From Solirubrobacterales bacterium (GTDB lineage Bacteria > Actinomycetota > Thermoleophilia > Solirubrobacterales > 70-9): DNA of 64,000 nucleotides. Every line of letters starts with the position of its first letter. Position 1 is the stretch's first letter. The position numbers and the translations under genes are program-made. Positions 46,289-55,690 of the stretch are shown in pieces. The notes under the pieces were generated by a model. It worked only from the letters and a program-made list of their open reading frames with translations. It was not told where the DNA came from and did no database searches. The DNA lies in NCBI GenBank assembly GCA_016712175.1, contig JADJRQ010000001.1, positions 558,001 to 622,000 on the forward strand, read 5' to 3'.

Positions 46289-46948
46289 GTGGAATCCGAG
46301 GCGGAAGATTTTGGTGAACGTCGGTGGCCGATGGCTGCGGCAGTGCTCGTCATCATGGTCATGACGATCGCCCTGCCGCAGGACATCAGCCGGCCCTGGC
46401 CCAATTGGGTGCTGCCTGTGCTCGAGGGCCTGCTGCTCGTGATGTTGATCATGGCCGACCCGGGCAGGATCTCCAAGCGCTCGACCTTTCTTAAGTGGGG
46501 CACCCTTTCCCTGGTTGCCCTGCTCGTTCTGGACACTTTGCTTTCGACCGTCCTGCTCGTCGACCAGCTGATCAACGCCGGTCCGGTCACGCAGTCTGCC
46601 GGCAGACTGCTGGCAGTGGGTGCTGTCGTCTGGCTCGGAAATGTCATCGCTTTTTCGCTCGCCTACTGGTCGCTCGACGGTGGCGGGTCGGTGAATCGCG
46701 CACTGAATCCGGATCGCAGTCGCGACTTCGCCTTTCCGCAGGAGCTAAGTCCTGAAGTTGGCAGCGATAGCTGGATGCCAAAATACGTCGACTACCTGTA
46801 TCTCGGCTACACCAATGCCACGGCCTTCAGCCCAACGGATGCCATGCCACTTACCCCGCCGGCAAAGTCGGCAATGACGGTGCAGTCACTGATCTCTCTC
46901 GTGGTTCTCGGCCTGGTGATAGCCCGGGCCGTGAACATCTTCAACTAG
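46289..46948 (+). CDS. Conserved membrane protein of unknown function
   Basis: A 219-residue protein from a GTG at 46289. It has four or five membrane segments (AAAVLVIMVMTIALP, WVLPVLEGLLLVMLIM, LSLVALLVLDTLLSTVLLV, LLAVGAVVWLGNVIAFSLAYW, SLISLVVLGLVIARAV). The region FAFPQELSPEVGSDSWMPKYVDYLYLGYTNATAFSPTDAMPL is typical of a conserved but unnamed bacterial membrane family in which it resembles a pore loop. No function can be assigned. It is convergent with the PPIase gene, overlapping by four bases. Confidence 0.75.
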   Translation: MESEAEDFGERRWPMAAAVLVIMVMTIALPQDISRPWPNWVLPVLEGLLLVMLIMADPGRISKRSTFLKWGTLSLVALLVLDTLLSTVLLVDQLINAGPVTQSAGRLLAVGAVVWLGNVIAFSLAYWSLDGGGSVNRALNPDRSRDFAFPQELSPEVGSDSWMPKYVDYLYLGYTNATAFSPTDAMPLTPPAKSAMTVQSLISLVVLGLVIARAVNIFN

Positions 46949-47403
46949 TCCGAGAGTTCGATCGTTTCGATGATCTTGGGCTCGACTGGCTTGTCGCGGC
47001 CGTCCGTGTCGGAGGCTTCGATCGTGTCGACCACGTCCATGCCGCTGGTGATCTCACCGAAGACGGTGTGCTTGCCGTCGAGCCAGTCGGCGGCGGGAAT
47101 GGTGACGATGAAGAACTGCGAACCGTTGGTGTTCGGGCCGGCGTTGGCCATGGCGAGGGCGCCACGAACGATCTTGTGGTCATTGAACTCGTCGTCAAAC
47201 TTGTATCCGGCGTCTCCGGTGCCCGTACCCGTCGGGCAGCCGCCCTGGATCATGAAGTCCTTGATGACCCGGTGGAAGATCAGGCCGTCATAGAAGCCGT
47301 CGGCGGCGAGCTTCGTGAAGTTCTCGACCGTCTTCGGTGCGTCTTCGTCAAAAAACTCGACCTCGATGGCCCCGGCGTTTGTATTCAGCGTTGCTTTGGA
47401 CAT
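46945..47403 (-). CDS. Cyclophilin-type peptidyl-prolyl cis-trans isomerase
   Basis: A 152-residue cyclophilin. LIFHRVIKDFMIQGGCPTGTGTG, FDDEFNDHKIVRGALAMANAGPNTNGSQFFIVT and LDGKHTVFGEITSGMDVVD contain the active-site Arg, Phe, Gln and Trp/His region. No signal peptide, so it is cytoplasmic. It catalyses proline isomerisation during folding. It is followed upstream by the small metallopeptidase-like gene on the same strand. Confidence 0.95.
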   Translation of the reverse strand: MSKATLNTNAGAIEVEFFDEDAPKTVENFTKLAADGFYDGLIFHRVIKDFMIQGGCPTGTGTGDAGYKFDDEFNDHKIVRGALAMANAGPNTNGSQFFIVTIPAADWLDGKHTVFGEITSGMDVVDTIEASDTDGRDKPVEPKIIETIELSD

Positions 47404-47423
47404 GGCCTGACCTTACACAGGGC

Positions 47424-47753
47424 TCAGAGTCCGAGGTCGCGCACGCCGTCTTCGCGGAATCCGATGTGATGGCCGAGTTCTTGACGCACGGTGCGCTCGA
47501 CCTGTGAGGCCAGCAGGTTGTGGTCATGGCCGAAGTCACGGGTCAGCGTGTCGCGGTAGATCACGATGCGATCCTCGAAGTTGTCCCGGGACATGCCGTC
47601 GCCGTAGTACATGCCATAGGCGTGGTGGTCCTGACCGAGATCGGAGATGACCACTGCGACCTTCTCGATCACATCTCGGAACTGTTTCGGCAGTTCGTCG
47701 ATTGCGTCGGCGACCATCGCTTCAAATTCTGCGTCGGAAACGGGTTGACTCAT
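47424..47753 (-). CDS. Metallopeptidase-family (DUF1025-like) protein with altered HExxH motif
   Basis: A 109-residue protein from the ATG at 47753 (MSQPVSDAEFEAMVADAIDELP). The pattern ELPKQFRDVIEKVAVVISD, YYGDG, IVIYRDTL and then ASQVERTVRQELGHHIGF matches the small minimal-zincin family. The usual HExxH zinc site here reads QELGHH: the first His is Gln (codon CAA), so zinc binding may be weakened or lost. A read error turning CAC/CAT to CAA is possible. Function of the family is unclear. Confidence 0.78.
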   Translation of the reverse strand: MSQPVSDAEFEAMVADAIDELPKQFRDVIEKVAVVISDLGQDHHAYGMYYGDGMSRDNFEDRIVIYRDTLTRDFGHDHNLLASQVERTVRQELGHHIGFREDGVRDLGL

Positions 47754-47809
47754 ACGTACATATTGCCGACCGGCCACCTTCGGCCGGCCGACATGCTGCG
47801 AAGGTGGCT

Positions 47810-48088
47810 CTAGCCGAGGATCTTGGCCTTCTGGGCCGCGAATTCCTCGTCGGTCAGAACGCCGCTGGCGTGGAGCTCACCGAGCTCCTTGAGCTCAGCG
47901 ATCGGGTCGGGGGCCGGTGCGGCGGCCGGTGCGGGTGGAGGGGCAGCCTGCTGCGGCTGTTGCGCGTACTGCTGCTGTTCCTGCTCGGCCCAGCGCTGGC
48001 CCTGGCGGCGTGAAACACGATTGCTGACGGAGGTGGCGGTGCCGGCAATTACTGCCGTCCTTGCTACTCCTCTGAGAAGTCCTGGCAT
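47810..48088 (-). CDS. SHOCT-domain small protein
   Basis: A 92-residue protein. The N-terminus (MPGLLRGVARTAVIAGTATSVSNRVSRRQGQRW) is followed by a Gln/Pro/Ala-rich linker and a C-terminal SHOCT motif: IAELKELGELHASGVLTDEEFAAQKAKIL. SHOCT domains are short oligomerisation or membrane-associated modules. It lies 14 bases downstream of the DUF6325 gene and probably forms an operon with it. Confidence 0.85.
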   Translation of the reverse strand: MPGLLRGVARTAVIAGTATSVSNRVSRRQGQRWAEQEQQQYAQQPQQAAPPPAPAAAPAPDPIAELKELGELHASGVLTDEEFAAQKAKILG

Positions 48089-48102
48089 GGTCTTCCTTCT
48101 TC

Positions 48103-48552
48103 CTAGGCGTTGTTGGAGGGTTCGGATTCGTCAAGTACGGCGATGATTTCCTGGATCGGAATGCGGCCGTTGGCCACGAGCCGGGCTCCCGAGCGGCGCA
48201 TCGCTGACGCGAAAGGAGCCGCCCAGCGATTTTCGTAGACGAGGATCGCGGCGGCGGACCCCTTTTCGAGGGCGTTCGCGGCTTCAGCCTGGTCCTCGGA
48301 TGAGATCAGACCCGAAGAGGCTCCTTCAAGTTCTTTGAAGCCTTCGATCGTCGATCCGAGCTCGGCAATCTCGAGTTCGATCACGGATCCGTCCTCGTCC
48401 TTGGCGATGAAAGAGAGGTCGATCAAACGGATCAGCCCGCTGTCGACCAGTTCGAGCAGATGCGGAACCGCTTCACCGGTCGGCTGCTTGCCGGTCCACT
48501 CAACCACCAGGTAGTCAATCGGACCCAGTTCTTCTGATTCGTCTACTCCCAT
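48103..48552 (-). CDS. DUF6325 family protein
   Basis: A 149-residue acidic protein with GPIDYLVVEWTGKQPTGEAVPHLLELVDSGLIRLIDLSFIAKDEDGSV, the characteristic start of DUF6325. The later part is EKGSAAAILVYENRWAAPFASAMRRSGARLVANGRIP. The family function is unknown; homologues are often beside SHOCT-domain genes, as here. A palindrome (48618-48630) lies in its upstream region, shared with the divergent DUF7144-like gene. Confidence 0.8.
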   Translation of the reverse strand: MGVDESEELGPIDYLVVEWTGKQPTGEAVPHLLELVDSGLIRLIDLSFIAKDEDGSVIELEIAELGSTIEGFKELEGASSGLISSEDQAEAANALEKGSAAAILVYENRWAAPFASAMRRSGARLVANGRIPIQEIIAVLDESEPSNNA

Positions 48553-48617
48553 GTCTCTCTCCTCGGTTAGGTCAAAGTTTGTCTCATCAGAATAAGGCCT
48601 CGCGAATGTCGCCGTTC

Positions 48618-48630
48618 ACCCGATTCGGGT
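48618..48630. promoter_or_regulatory. Palindrome between divergent DUF6325 and DUF7144 genes
   Basis: ACCCGA-T-TCGGGT is a perfect palindrome with 6-base arms midway in the 144-base divergent gap. It could be an operator for one or both genes. Nothing else distinctive was seen in this gap. Confidence 0.3.
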
Positions 48631-48696
48631 TACTTGAACTCACTATCCAAACCGTAGGATCCCTTGCGTCCTGGATATTCGATGACTGGAGGAATT

Positions 48697-49077
48697 ATGA
48701 GGGGTGCTGGAAGAGTTGCTTTCGCCGGAATCATGCTGGTGCTGATTGGTGTGCTGAACGTGATTTATGGAATTGGCGCACTCGACAACGCCAACATCTT
48801 CGTGAACGACACGAGGTTTATTTTTTCCGACCTGAACACGCTCGGATGGGTTCTGATCGTACTGGGCGCTTTCGAGCTCATTGCCGGTTTCTCGCTGCTG
48901 AGTGGCAATGCCTTCGGGCGCATCTTCGGGATCATCGCCGGCAGCCTTGGCGCGATCGGGGCCCTGCTCTCGATCGGTGGTGCCTACCCCTGGTGGAACC
49001 TGGCGATTTTCTTCGTATTGATCTGGGTCGTACACGGAATCGTGGTCTTCGGCGAAGACGAGGACGCGGTTGCCTGA
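48697..49077 (+). CDS. DUF7144-like small membrane protein
   Basis: A 126-residue protein with four membrane helices (VAFAGIMLVLIGVLNVIYGIGAL, LGWVLIVLGAFELIAGFSLL, IFGIIAGSLGAIGALLSIGG, WWNLAIFFVLIWVVHGIVVFG). I chose the ATG at 48697 because GGAGG lies seven bases upstream; two upstream in-frame starts exist (48682 ATG, 48664 TTG). The pattern fits the DUF7144 actinobacterial membrane family, without known function. A strong hairpin terminator follows 21 bases after the stop. Confidence 0.82.
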   Translation: MRGAGRVAFAGIMLVLIGVLNVIYGIGALDNANIFVNDTRFIFSDLNTLGWVLIVLGAFELIAGFSLLSGNAFGRIFGIIAGSLGAIGALLSIGGAYPWWNLAIFFVLIWVVHGIVVFGEDEDAVA

Positions 49078-49097
49078 CGATCGACTGACATGAACTT

Positions 49098-49130
49098 GCG
49101 AGGGACCTGGGTTTCAGCCAGGTCCCTCGC
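49098..49130 (+). terminator. Hairpin terminator after the DUF7144-like gene
   Basis: GCGAGGGACCTGG (49098-49110), a 7-base loop and CCAGGTCCCTCGC (49118-49130) form a perfect 13-base stem, followed by ATTCACTTCTTCC. The T-rich stretch is weak, but the stem is strong and lies just after the stop codon. Confidence 0.75.
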
Positions 49131-49264
49131 ATTCACTTCTTCCGGCCGTTTCGGCCCGGATGTAAGAGTTCTTGCACGATCCGTGGGATTGACGGGCGAT
49201 TTTCGGGCACTGCCTATCCTCGCAATAGCGCAACAGTCGGGGTTCTCGGCGGTTGCTTCAAGTA

Positions 49265-50328
49265 ATGCCCCTGGCCCGAACCCTCAAATTCACGCTGCTT
49301 TCGCTTCTCGGCCTGACCGTCCTGGTCCTGCTGATGGCGCCTGCGAACTCCAGCGCAGCGAAACTCAAGCCGCCCGGAAAAAGACCTATTTCGGCGTCAC
49401 CGACACCGGCAGTGCCAGCGATTTCAGTGACTTCGAAAATTCGGTAGGCAAGCATCCCGCGGTGATCCAGACCTTCCATCCCTGGGGAAACAGCCTCCAT
49501 ACGGCGATGCCGCGCTGGAAAACAGTGCGGGCGCGGCCAATGCTCCACATCACCACCCGGGCCAATGATGGAACCGAGTTGATCACTCCGCGCCAGATTG
49601 CCCTCGGCCGCGGTGACGACTACCTGCTTCGGCTCAACCGGTCGCTTGACCGCAAGAAGATTCGCGCCTATATCCGCCCGCTCGGCGAACCGAACCGCTG
49701 CCTGAACCAGTACGCCGGCGTCGACTGCTCGGGCAATGTGCGAGGCGGCTCCTACGCGTTCAAGTGGTACAAGCGGGCCTTCCGCCGAATCGCGACCATC
49801 GTCCGCGGTGGCGCCAAGCGCGGACTGATCAATTTCCGCCTCCGTAAAATCGGACTTCCCAAGGTCCAAAAAAAGAACAAGAAGTCCACCCTGCCACGCC
49901 GCCTGCCGACCGCGCCGGTCGCGATGGTCTGGAGTCCGCTTCCGTATGGATCACCGAGGACCCGGAACAACAAGCCGAAGTACTACTGGCCAGGCAAGGA
50001 CTGGGTCGACTGGGTCGGCACCGACTTCTACAACCAGTACAACAACTGGGACAACCTCAGGTCCTTTTACCGCAAGTGGTCGGTCAACAAGAAGAAGCCG
50101 ATGGCATTGACCGAGTGGGGGCTATGGGGCAAGGACGGGCCGGGCTTCGTCAAACGCATCTTCAAGTTTCAGCGCCACCGTAAGAGCGTGCGGATGATGG
50201 TCTACTACCAGGACTTTGGCCCATCAAACCCATTCCGAATCCAGAATTTCCCCAAGGGGCAAAAGGTGCTGAAGAGGCACCTGACGAGTCCGAAGTACCC
50301 GAGCTTCGCGAAGAATTACCCGCGCTGA
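49265..50328 (+). CDS. Secreted GH26-like glycoside hydrolase (one-base frameshift after signal peptide)
   Basis: About 355 residues when restored. The ATG at 49265 gives a signal peptide (LKFTLLSLLGLTVLVLLMAPANSSA). An A-run at 49379-49383 has five A; six would put KLKPPGKKTYFGVTDTG in phase with the catalytic domain. That domain has HPWGNSLHTAMPRW, AYIRPLGEPNR (candidate acid Glu), DWVDWVGTDFYNQYNNW and MALTEWGLWG (candidate nucleophile Glu), the pattern of GH26 mannanase-like barrels. Substrate is inferred only at the level of a beta-linked polysaccharide. It is rich in Lys/Arg, as are other secreted proteins here. Confidence 0.75.
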
Positions 50329-50889
50329 CTATCTGAGCCTTTCCCAGAGGCCGGTCGTTCGTTCCAGGCGAGTGTCGCCGGTTCCAAGTATGCGATTCAG
50401 CCAGTCGAAGATCTCACTCTTTTCGAGGATCCCTTCCCCGAGAAGGATCTGCTCGATGTCCACCCAGTCCTTGGACCGATTGAAGACCACCTTGCAGACG
50501 ATCAGGTGTTCCGGCGAAAGGATCGGGATTCTCCCGTCGTCGAAAGTGACCAACCGTGCCGACCTCTCCATCGCGTCGTGAAACGGGTCATACGAAAAGA
50601 AGAGGTCTACCGGATTCCGGCCCCACCAGATTCGAACCTGCTCGTCTCTCTCAGCTGAACCCCTATCCACTGTGTCGCCTGCCCCCTGCGAAGCAAATAC
50701 TCCCAGTACCTTGTTGATCTGATCAACACCCACGAAGACGTTCAGGTCAATGTCGATTGTCACGCGGGGTTCGCCGTAGTAGGCGAGGGCCAGGGCACCA
50801 CCGAACGCATGTTTGATCCCGGCGTCGGTCAACGCCTGATGAGCAAGAGTCACCTTCTGGACCAAAGATGGATCGGACTGATCAGCCAA
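50329..50889 (-). CDS. Nucleotidyltransferase toxin-like protein (AbiEii/MenT type)
   Basis: About 187 residues from a probable TTG at 50889. The motif GGALALAYYGEPRVTIDIDLNVFV is the GG...SxDID-type nucleotidyltransferase signature, and LSPEHLIVCKVVFNRSKDWVDIEQIL fits AbiEii-like proteins. Known relatives act as toxins by adding nucleotides to tRNA. The upstream gene's stop overlaps its start, so the two form one unit. The open frame runs up to 50949 but the overlap part has no family sequence. Confidence 0.78.
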   Translation of the reverse strand: MADQSDPSLVQKVTLAHQALTDAGIKHAFGGALALAYYGEPRVTIDIDLNVFVGVDQINKVLGVFASQGAGDTVDRGSAERDEQVRIWWGRNPVDLFFSYDPFHDAMERSARLVTFDDGRIPILSPEHLIVCKVVFNRSKDWVDIEQILLGEGILEKSEIFDWLNRILGTGDTRLERTTGLWERLR

Positions 50890-51361
50890 GCGAATCGATC
50901 CTCGGGAAAACCGTCGCCTCGCGCCGCTTGGCCGGCGGCAGGGCATCACCGAGTTCGAGCAGGTCGGTCAATGCTTCGCCACGCTCATCCATGGATGCTC
51001 CGGCCCAGAGTTTCATTCGTTCCGCCTCGCTGCTCACCGCGGAGCCACGAGCCTCCGGAAAGCTCTCGGCAATCAGTTGCGCCAGCGCCCGTCGTGGCTT
51101 CTGGTCGAGGGCGAGTTGGCGGAGAAGCGCTTTGGACGCACGTTCAACTTCCGGTTCTCTGACGGGAGCACCCGCCCGCACAACCTTGCGCCGAAGTTCG
51201 TCGCTTTCGATCGGCACCGAACTGCGCTCTGAAACCTGCGCCTCTAGTTCGGGAGTGAACTCCCGAAAAGTTGCGAGAGTTCTGCTTCTTGGTCCAGCTG
51301 GTGTCCGGCGCGACTCCCGAACTTCCCAGCTTCCATTTGGTTTCGAAACGACAAAGGCCAT
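50882..51361 (-). CDS. Partner (antitoxin-like) protein of the nucleotidyltransferase module
   Basis: A 159-residue protein from the ATG at 51361 (MAFVVSKPNGSWEVRESRRTPAGPRSRTLATFREFTPE). No family is recognised. It is basic at the start and helical later, with a C-terminal region of unknown fold. It lies directly upstream of, and overlaps, the nucleotidyltransferase gene, the usual antitoxin place. A promoter with an operator-like repeat ends exactly at this start, which suggests a leaderless mRNA. Antitoxin role is inferred. Confidence 0.6.
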   Translation of the reverse strand: MAFVVSKPNGSWEVRESRRTPAGPRSRTLATFREFTPELEAQVSERSSVPIESDELRRKVVRAGAPVREPEVERASKALLRQLALDQKPRRALAQLIAESFPEARGSAVSSEAERMKLWAGASMDERGEALTDLLELGDALPPAKRREATVFPRIDSLG

Positions 51362-51396
51362 AGTGGGCATTTTACCCACTACATTGACAAAGTCAA
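51361..51396 (-). promoter_or_regulatory. Sigma70-type promoter with overlapping operator, probably leaderless
   Basis: On the minus strand, TTGACT (51396-51391), a 16-base spacer and TAAAAT (51374-51369) look like -35 and -10 boxes. The ATG begins seven bases after the -10, so the transcript would start at or next to the start codon. An inverted repeat TAGTGGG/CCCACTA (51361-51367, 51375-51381) flanks the -10 box and would suit autorepression. Confidence 0.6.
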
Positions 51397-51469
51397 ATTG
51401 AACAAATGAATCCAAGTCGCTTCGCTCAATAGAAGCTGAGAATGGTTTCGCTGTGCGACTTGGATGCGA

Positions 51470-52661
51470 CTACGTGAAGGCTGAAATTCCTGTCAACGCC
51501 TTCCCCACGGACAGCGTGTGGATCTCGTCGGTTCCTTCGTAGGTGAAGACTGACTCGAGGTTGTTCGCGTGGCGCATCACCGGATATTCAAGGGTGACGC
51601 CGTTGGCACCGAGGACGCCCCGGGCGGTTGCCGCGACCTCCCTGGCCATGCGCACGTTCTGCCGCTTGCCCATGCTGATCTGCTCGGTGGTGATCTCGCC
51701 TGCGTCCTTGAGTTGCCCGAGGCGCAGCGCAAGCAGGTAACCCTGGTTGACCCCGGCCGCCATGTCGGCGAGTTTGGCCTGGGTCAGCTGGAAGGAAGCG
51801 ATCGGTTTCCCGAACTGCTGGCGGGTGAGCGAGTACTCGAGCGCCGCTTCGAAGCAGGAACGGGCGGCGCCGACAACCCCCCAGACGATCCCGTAACGGG
51901 CCTCGTTGAGGCAGCTGAGCGGTCCGCGCAGTGACTGAACTCCGGGCAGGCGGTTGGCATCCGGGACACGCACATCATCGAAGATCAGCTCGAGGTGACC
52001 GAGGCCCGGAGCGAAAGCTGTTACCGTGCATGTCGGGCCGGGTGTACCCCTCCATGTGCGGTTCGACGAGGAAGCCCTGGACCCCTTCGTCGGTGCGGGC
52101 CCAGACGACGGCCACGTCGCTGATCGAGCCGGAGGTGATCCACATCTTGGCGCCGTTCAGGATCCAGTCGTCACCGTCACGTTTCGCGTTGGTCCGCATG
52201 CTGGATGGGTCAGATCCGGAGTCGGGTTCGGTCAGGCCGAAGCAGCCGATCTTGTCACCGGCGGCCATCCCCGGCAGCCAGTTTTCCTTCTGCTCCTCGC
52301 TGCCCCACTTCCAGATCGCGAACATCGCGAGTGATCCCTGGACTGAGCAAAACGAGCGAAGCGCACTGTCACCGGCATCGAGTTCCATGCAGGCGATGCC
52401 GTAAGCCGTGGCGCTGGACCCGGCGCAGCCGTAGCCCTCGAGGTGCATGCCGAGCACGTTGAGGGCGCCGAGCGCCTTCGGCACAGACGTGTCGAATGTG
52501 CCCTGCTCGAAGTGCTCGTTGATGCCCGGAAGGTATTTCTCCTTGACGTACCGGGCGACCGTCTCCTTGATCAGTCGGTCTTCGTCGGAGAGCAGCCGGT
52601 CTATTTCGAGAAAGTCTTCTGGCTTCACCTTGGGCCCATTATGCCCGACCCCGGATTCCAC
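51470..52661 (-). CDS. Acyl-CoA dehydrogenase, glutaryl-CoA dehydrogenase-like (two indels)
   Basis: Two frames (52661 to about 52020, then 51973 to 51470) give one protein of about 395 residues. GCFGLTEPDSGSDPSSMRT (FAD/substrate), WITSGSISDVAVVWART, the YSLTRQQFGKPIASFQLTQAKLADM segment and VFTYEGTDEIHTLSVGKALTG (catalytic Glu in YEGT) are family hallmarks. Restoring a base near 52021 and one near 51990 gives HGKQLSLRASVTSELIFDDVRVPDANR. It oxidises an acyl-CoA, passing electrons to ETF. The start is uncertain (GTG at 52661 or GTG at 52628). Confidence 0.88.
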
Positions 52662-52703
52662 CCTCCAACCCCGGCTGATCCAGTGCCGGGGAACTCGGAT
52701 CCC

Positions 52704-55552
52704 TCAGGGGATTCGCTTTAGCTTCTCGCACCTGGGTGCCCGGCGCCGGTCCCTGTCGGCACCGCCATTGCAGACATCGCCCTTGCCGCTCCCACCGTCC
52801 AGCTTGTCGTAACCCTTTTGCCCATAGAGCAGGTCCTTGCTGCCGCCTTCACCCTTGAGGGTGTCAGCGGAATCTCCCCCGAAAAGCTTGTCCGGTCCGT
52901 CGCCACCCTTGAGGACATCCTTTCCGTCCTGGCCGAGCAGGCGGTCCTTCTGGTCGCCACCTTTGAGTACGTCGGCTGAACCGGCGCCGTAGAGGAAGTC
53001 GTATCCGTCTCCGCCGACCAGGGTGTCCTTATCCTCCTGGCCATAGAGCTTGTCGGCACCGTCCTGACCGTAGATGAGGTCTTTGCCCTCTTCGGCCTTG
53101 ACCAGATCGTTGCCGTCGCCGGCGCAGATGATGTCGTGACCGGCCTTGGAGAAGATGCTGTCAGAGCCACCCCGGGCGACGATGATGTCGCGCTTGTCGG
53201 TGCCGACCAGTTTCTCGCCGCTGTTGGTGCCGACGATCGTCGCCACCTTTCCGTCGCACTTGTAGATCACCGGGTCCGGTGGATCGGGTGGATCGGGACA
53301 AAGCGACGGATCGGTTTCGCAGGTCGGGACGGGCGGGTCCGGGGGATCGACCACCGGCGGCCGGCTGATCGTCTCGCAACCGACGAAGATCGAAGCGGGG
53401 TCGATCGCGACCGGGTCGGCGCTAACCGTGTCGATGCCGGGTCCGCAGTCGACCAGCAGGTCAGCTTCGCCGTCGGCAACACCGATCGTGTCGGCACCAT
53501 CCCGGCCGAAAACGACATCACGGCCGCCGACGGGGATCAGCGTGTCATTGCCGTCGCCGCCGTCGGTCAGGTTCCACCCGCCATCACCGACGATCACATC
53601 ATTGAAGGGGCTGCCGACCAGCTTCTCGATCGAAAAGAGCACGTCGTTGCCGTCGTCGCCGATCACCAGTTTCTGGTCGAGCGCGGCGATGATGCCGCCC
53701 GACGAAAGGCTGAGATCGGCAGTGTCGCTACCGTCGCCGCCGTCGAGAACGTCGCCGCCGGTGTTGCCCTTCAGTACGTCGTTGCCACCCAGGCCACAAA
53801 GGGTCTGGCCATCGCCGGAGGCGTCCAGGGCGTTGGGTCCGGCGTTGCCGTTCTGGTCACAGGTCGGTCCCTTGTTCAGGCCGAACTCCGAGGTCGACTG
53901 GGGGGCACTGGATCCGTTGAGACTGGTCGCTGTGGCACTGAGGGATGCCCCTGGGGCGAGCGGAGCACCGAGCAGCCGGGTAAACCCGGCGACGCCGGAG
54001 CCATCGGTGCTCACCTCGAATGCATCAACGATGAACTGGCCTTCGCCGTAGCCGGTCGGGTCGGCGAGTTCGTTGGCGAGAATTTCGATCCTGAAATCAG
54101 TGCTCGCGGTGGAATTCAAGACCCCGGTAATACCGGTCTCGCCCCCACTCGTCTGGACGGCGTTCAGCACCGGAAAGTTCTGCAGGCCGTTGGGGCCAGT
54201 GTCCGCATCTCCGGGATCATTCAGGGTCACACCCGGCGAACCCATGGGCTGAAGATCCAGACCCAAAGCACTGTTGTCCACGATGCGGTTGCCGAGGACA
54301 GCCACCCGGTCAGCTACTCCGGAGCCGTCAGTTGTCAACCTCACCCCGGCACCACCACTCTCGGAGATCAGGTTGCAGTCTCCGACACATTCATCGACGC
54401 CGGTTACCGGTCCGGTGCCCCCAATGAGGGTCCCCGGCAGGTTCGGGTCGCCCGCGTGGGTCGCATAGATGCCGCTTTGTCCGTTGGGCAGGGGATCATC
54501 CGAGGACTTTTTGACGCCGATCCGGTTTGCGGTAATCGTGGTGGCACTCGGGCCAAAGGCCGGCATGCCGAATTTCATAAAATTGATACCCATGACGTCG
54601 TTGTCGGAGATGACGTTGCCATCAACGGCCGTATACGTGACATCGCCGTCCAGAGTGATTCCCCAGCCGTTGCCCATCGCAGTATCGCCAGATATTCCGG
54701 TCCCGATCAGGTTGGACTGGATCAGAGTTTCGTTGGCGCCCCCGTTAACAGCGATGCCAGAGAACGCATTGTTGGAAATCAGGTTGCCCTCACCGGGAAC
54801 CGTGCCACCGATCTCTGTGTTGTCGGCGGCCGAAATCCTGATGCCATCGAAGTCGTGCCCCAAATCGATCACGCCGGCGGCGTCCGTACCGATCCTGTTG
54901 CTGACGATGCGGACTCCATCAGACCCGTCGCCGAATACCTGAATGCCGGCCGAACCATTGGCGGAAATTACGTTGTTCCGTATAAGAGCCCTTGGGGAGG
55001 TTCCGGAGACCTGCAGGCCGGCAATCGCATTTCCAAATGTGGAAATACCACTTTCGTTGGTACCCAGGAAGCTGTTTCTCACCGTCACATCATCCGCATT
55101 GAGAATCTGGATCCCGTACTGCCAGCGCACCATCGTCATGTCCCTGACCACCGAGTCATCGGCCCTGATGTCAAGTCCAAAGTTGGGTGACGCAACCGCA
55201 TTGCCGTCGACCACGATCTCGCCCGGATCCGTCGATCCGTCGATGACGGCGGTTTCGGTGACCGTGGGCAGGATGATTGTCGGAGCAATGATGTGGGGGC
55301 CGGCGCCCGCGATCGAGAATTCGATCCGGTCGCTACCCGCGCCGGCAGCGCATTCGCCCGCGGTGGCACCGCTGGCGAAATCCGCATTGGCGGAGATGAT
55401 CGCTTCCCGGAAGTTGCAGACTCCGTTGTCCGCTAGATCATCGGTCACCCCGTTGACCGTGATGGTGTTCGCCCTCGCTGACTCTTCGAGCACCCACACG
55501 CCAGCAAGGCGCCGAGGACAATCGCCACACGCAATACGGACCGCCATCCCAT
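52704..55552 (-). CDS. Secreted CSLREA/parallel beta-helix/RTX-repeat protein, copy 1
   Basis: About 949 residues. The ATG at 55552 (MGWRSVLRVAIVLGAL) gives a signal peptide identical in style to copy 2 once one missing C near 55504 is restored; the visible frame otherwise starts at 55547. Residues 30-110 are a CSLREA-like domain (NGVCNFREAIISANADF), residues 120-560 parallel beta-helix repeats (NVISDNDVMGI type), followed by two sets of GGDGxDxLxGGxGxD calcium-binding repeats. The C-terminus ends CEKLKRIP. No catalytic motif is obvious; a secreted Ca2+-stabilised surface protein is inferred. Confidence 0.82.
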
Positions 55553-55690
55553 ATTTCAGATACCCCCTGAATTTTCAGGAACCAGACCCCGGCCGGTCAA
55601 AGTTCAGCGCGAGCGTCTTCCTGGAACCTCTATCTATAGAGAACCGCGCGGCCACCCGCAAGTTTCGCTGCTGCGACGAACACCGATCCC
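55553..55690 (-). promoter_or_regulatory. Conserved upstream region of copy 1 (repeated at 58535-58672)
   Basis: This 138-base gap is almost identical to the region upstream of copy 2. It carries CTCTATCTATAGAG (55628-55641; also 58610-58623), which has 6-base inverted arms, and CTGAATTTTCAG nearer the start. On the coding strand a TTGACC lies 17 bases before TGAAAA, a possible promoter. Conservation through divergence of the coding part suggests functional regulation. Confidence 0.45.

Noticed and set aside
46276..46290. GTAACAAGGCTACGT, similar to the 3-prime end of 16S rRNA
   Set aside because: Only a short chance match with no flanking rRNA sequence; it lies before a membrane-protein start.
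52704..53170. Regular short repeats that could suggest a CRISPR array
   Set aside because: The repeats are codon-phased GGxGxD calcium-binding units inside a long frame, with no constant repeat or variable spacer pattern.
53136..55190. A 684-codon + strand frame
   Set aside because: Antisense shadow of the RTX/beta-helix protein; composition follows the repeats on the other strand.
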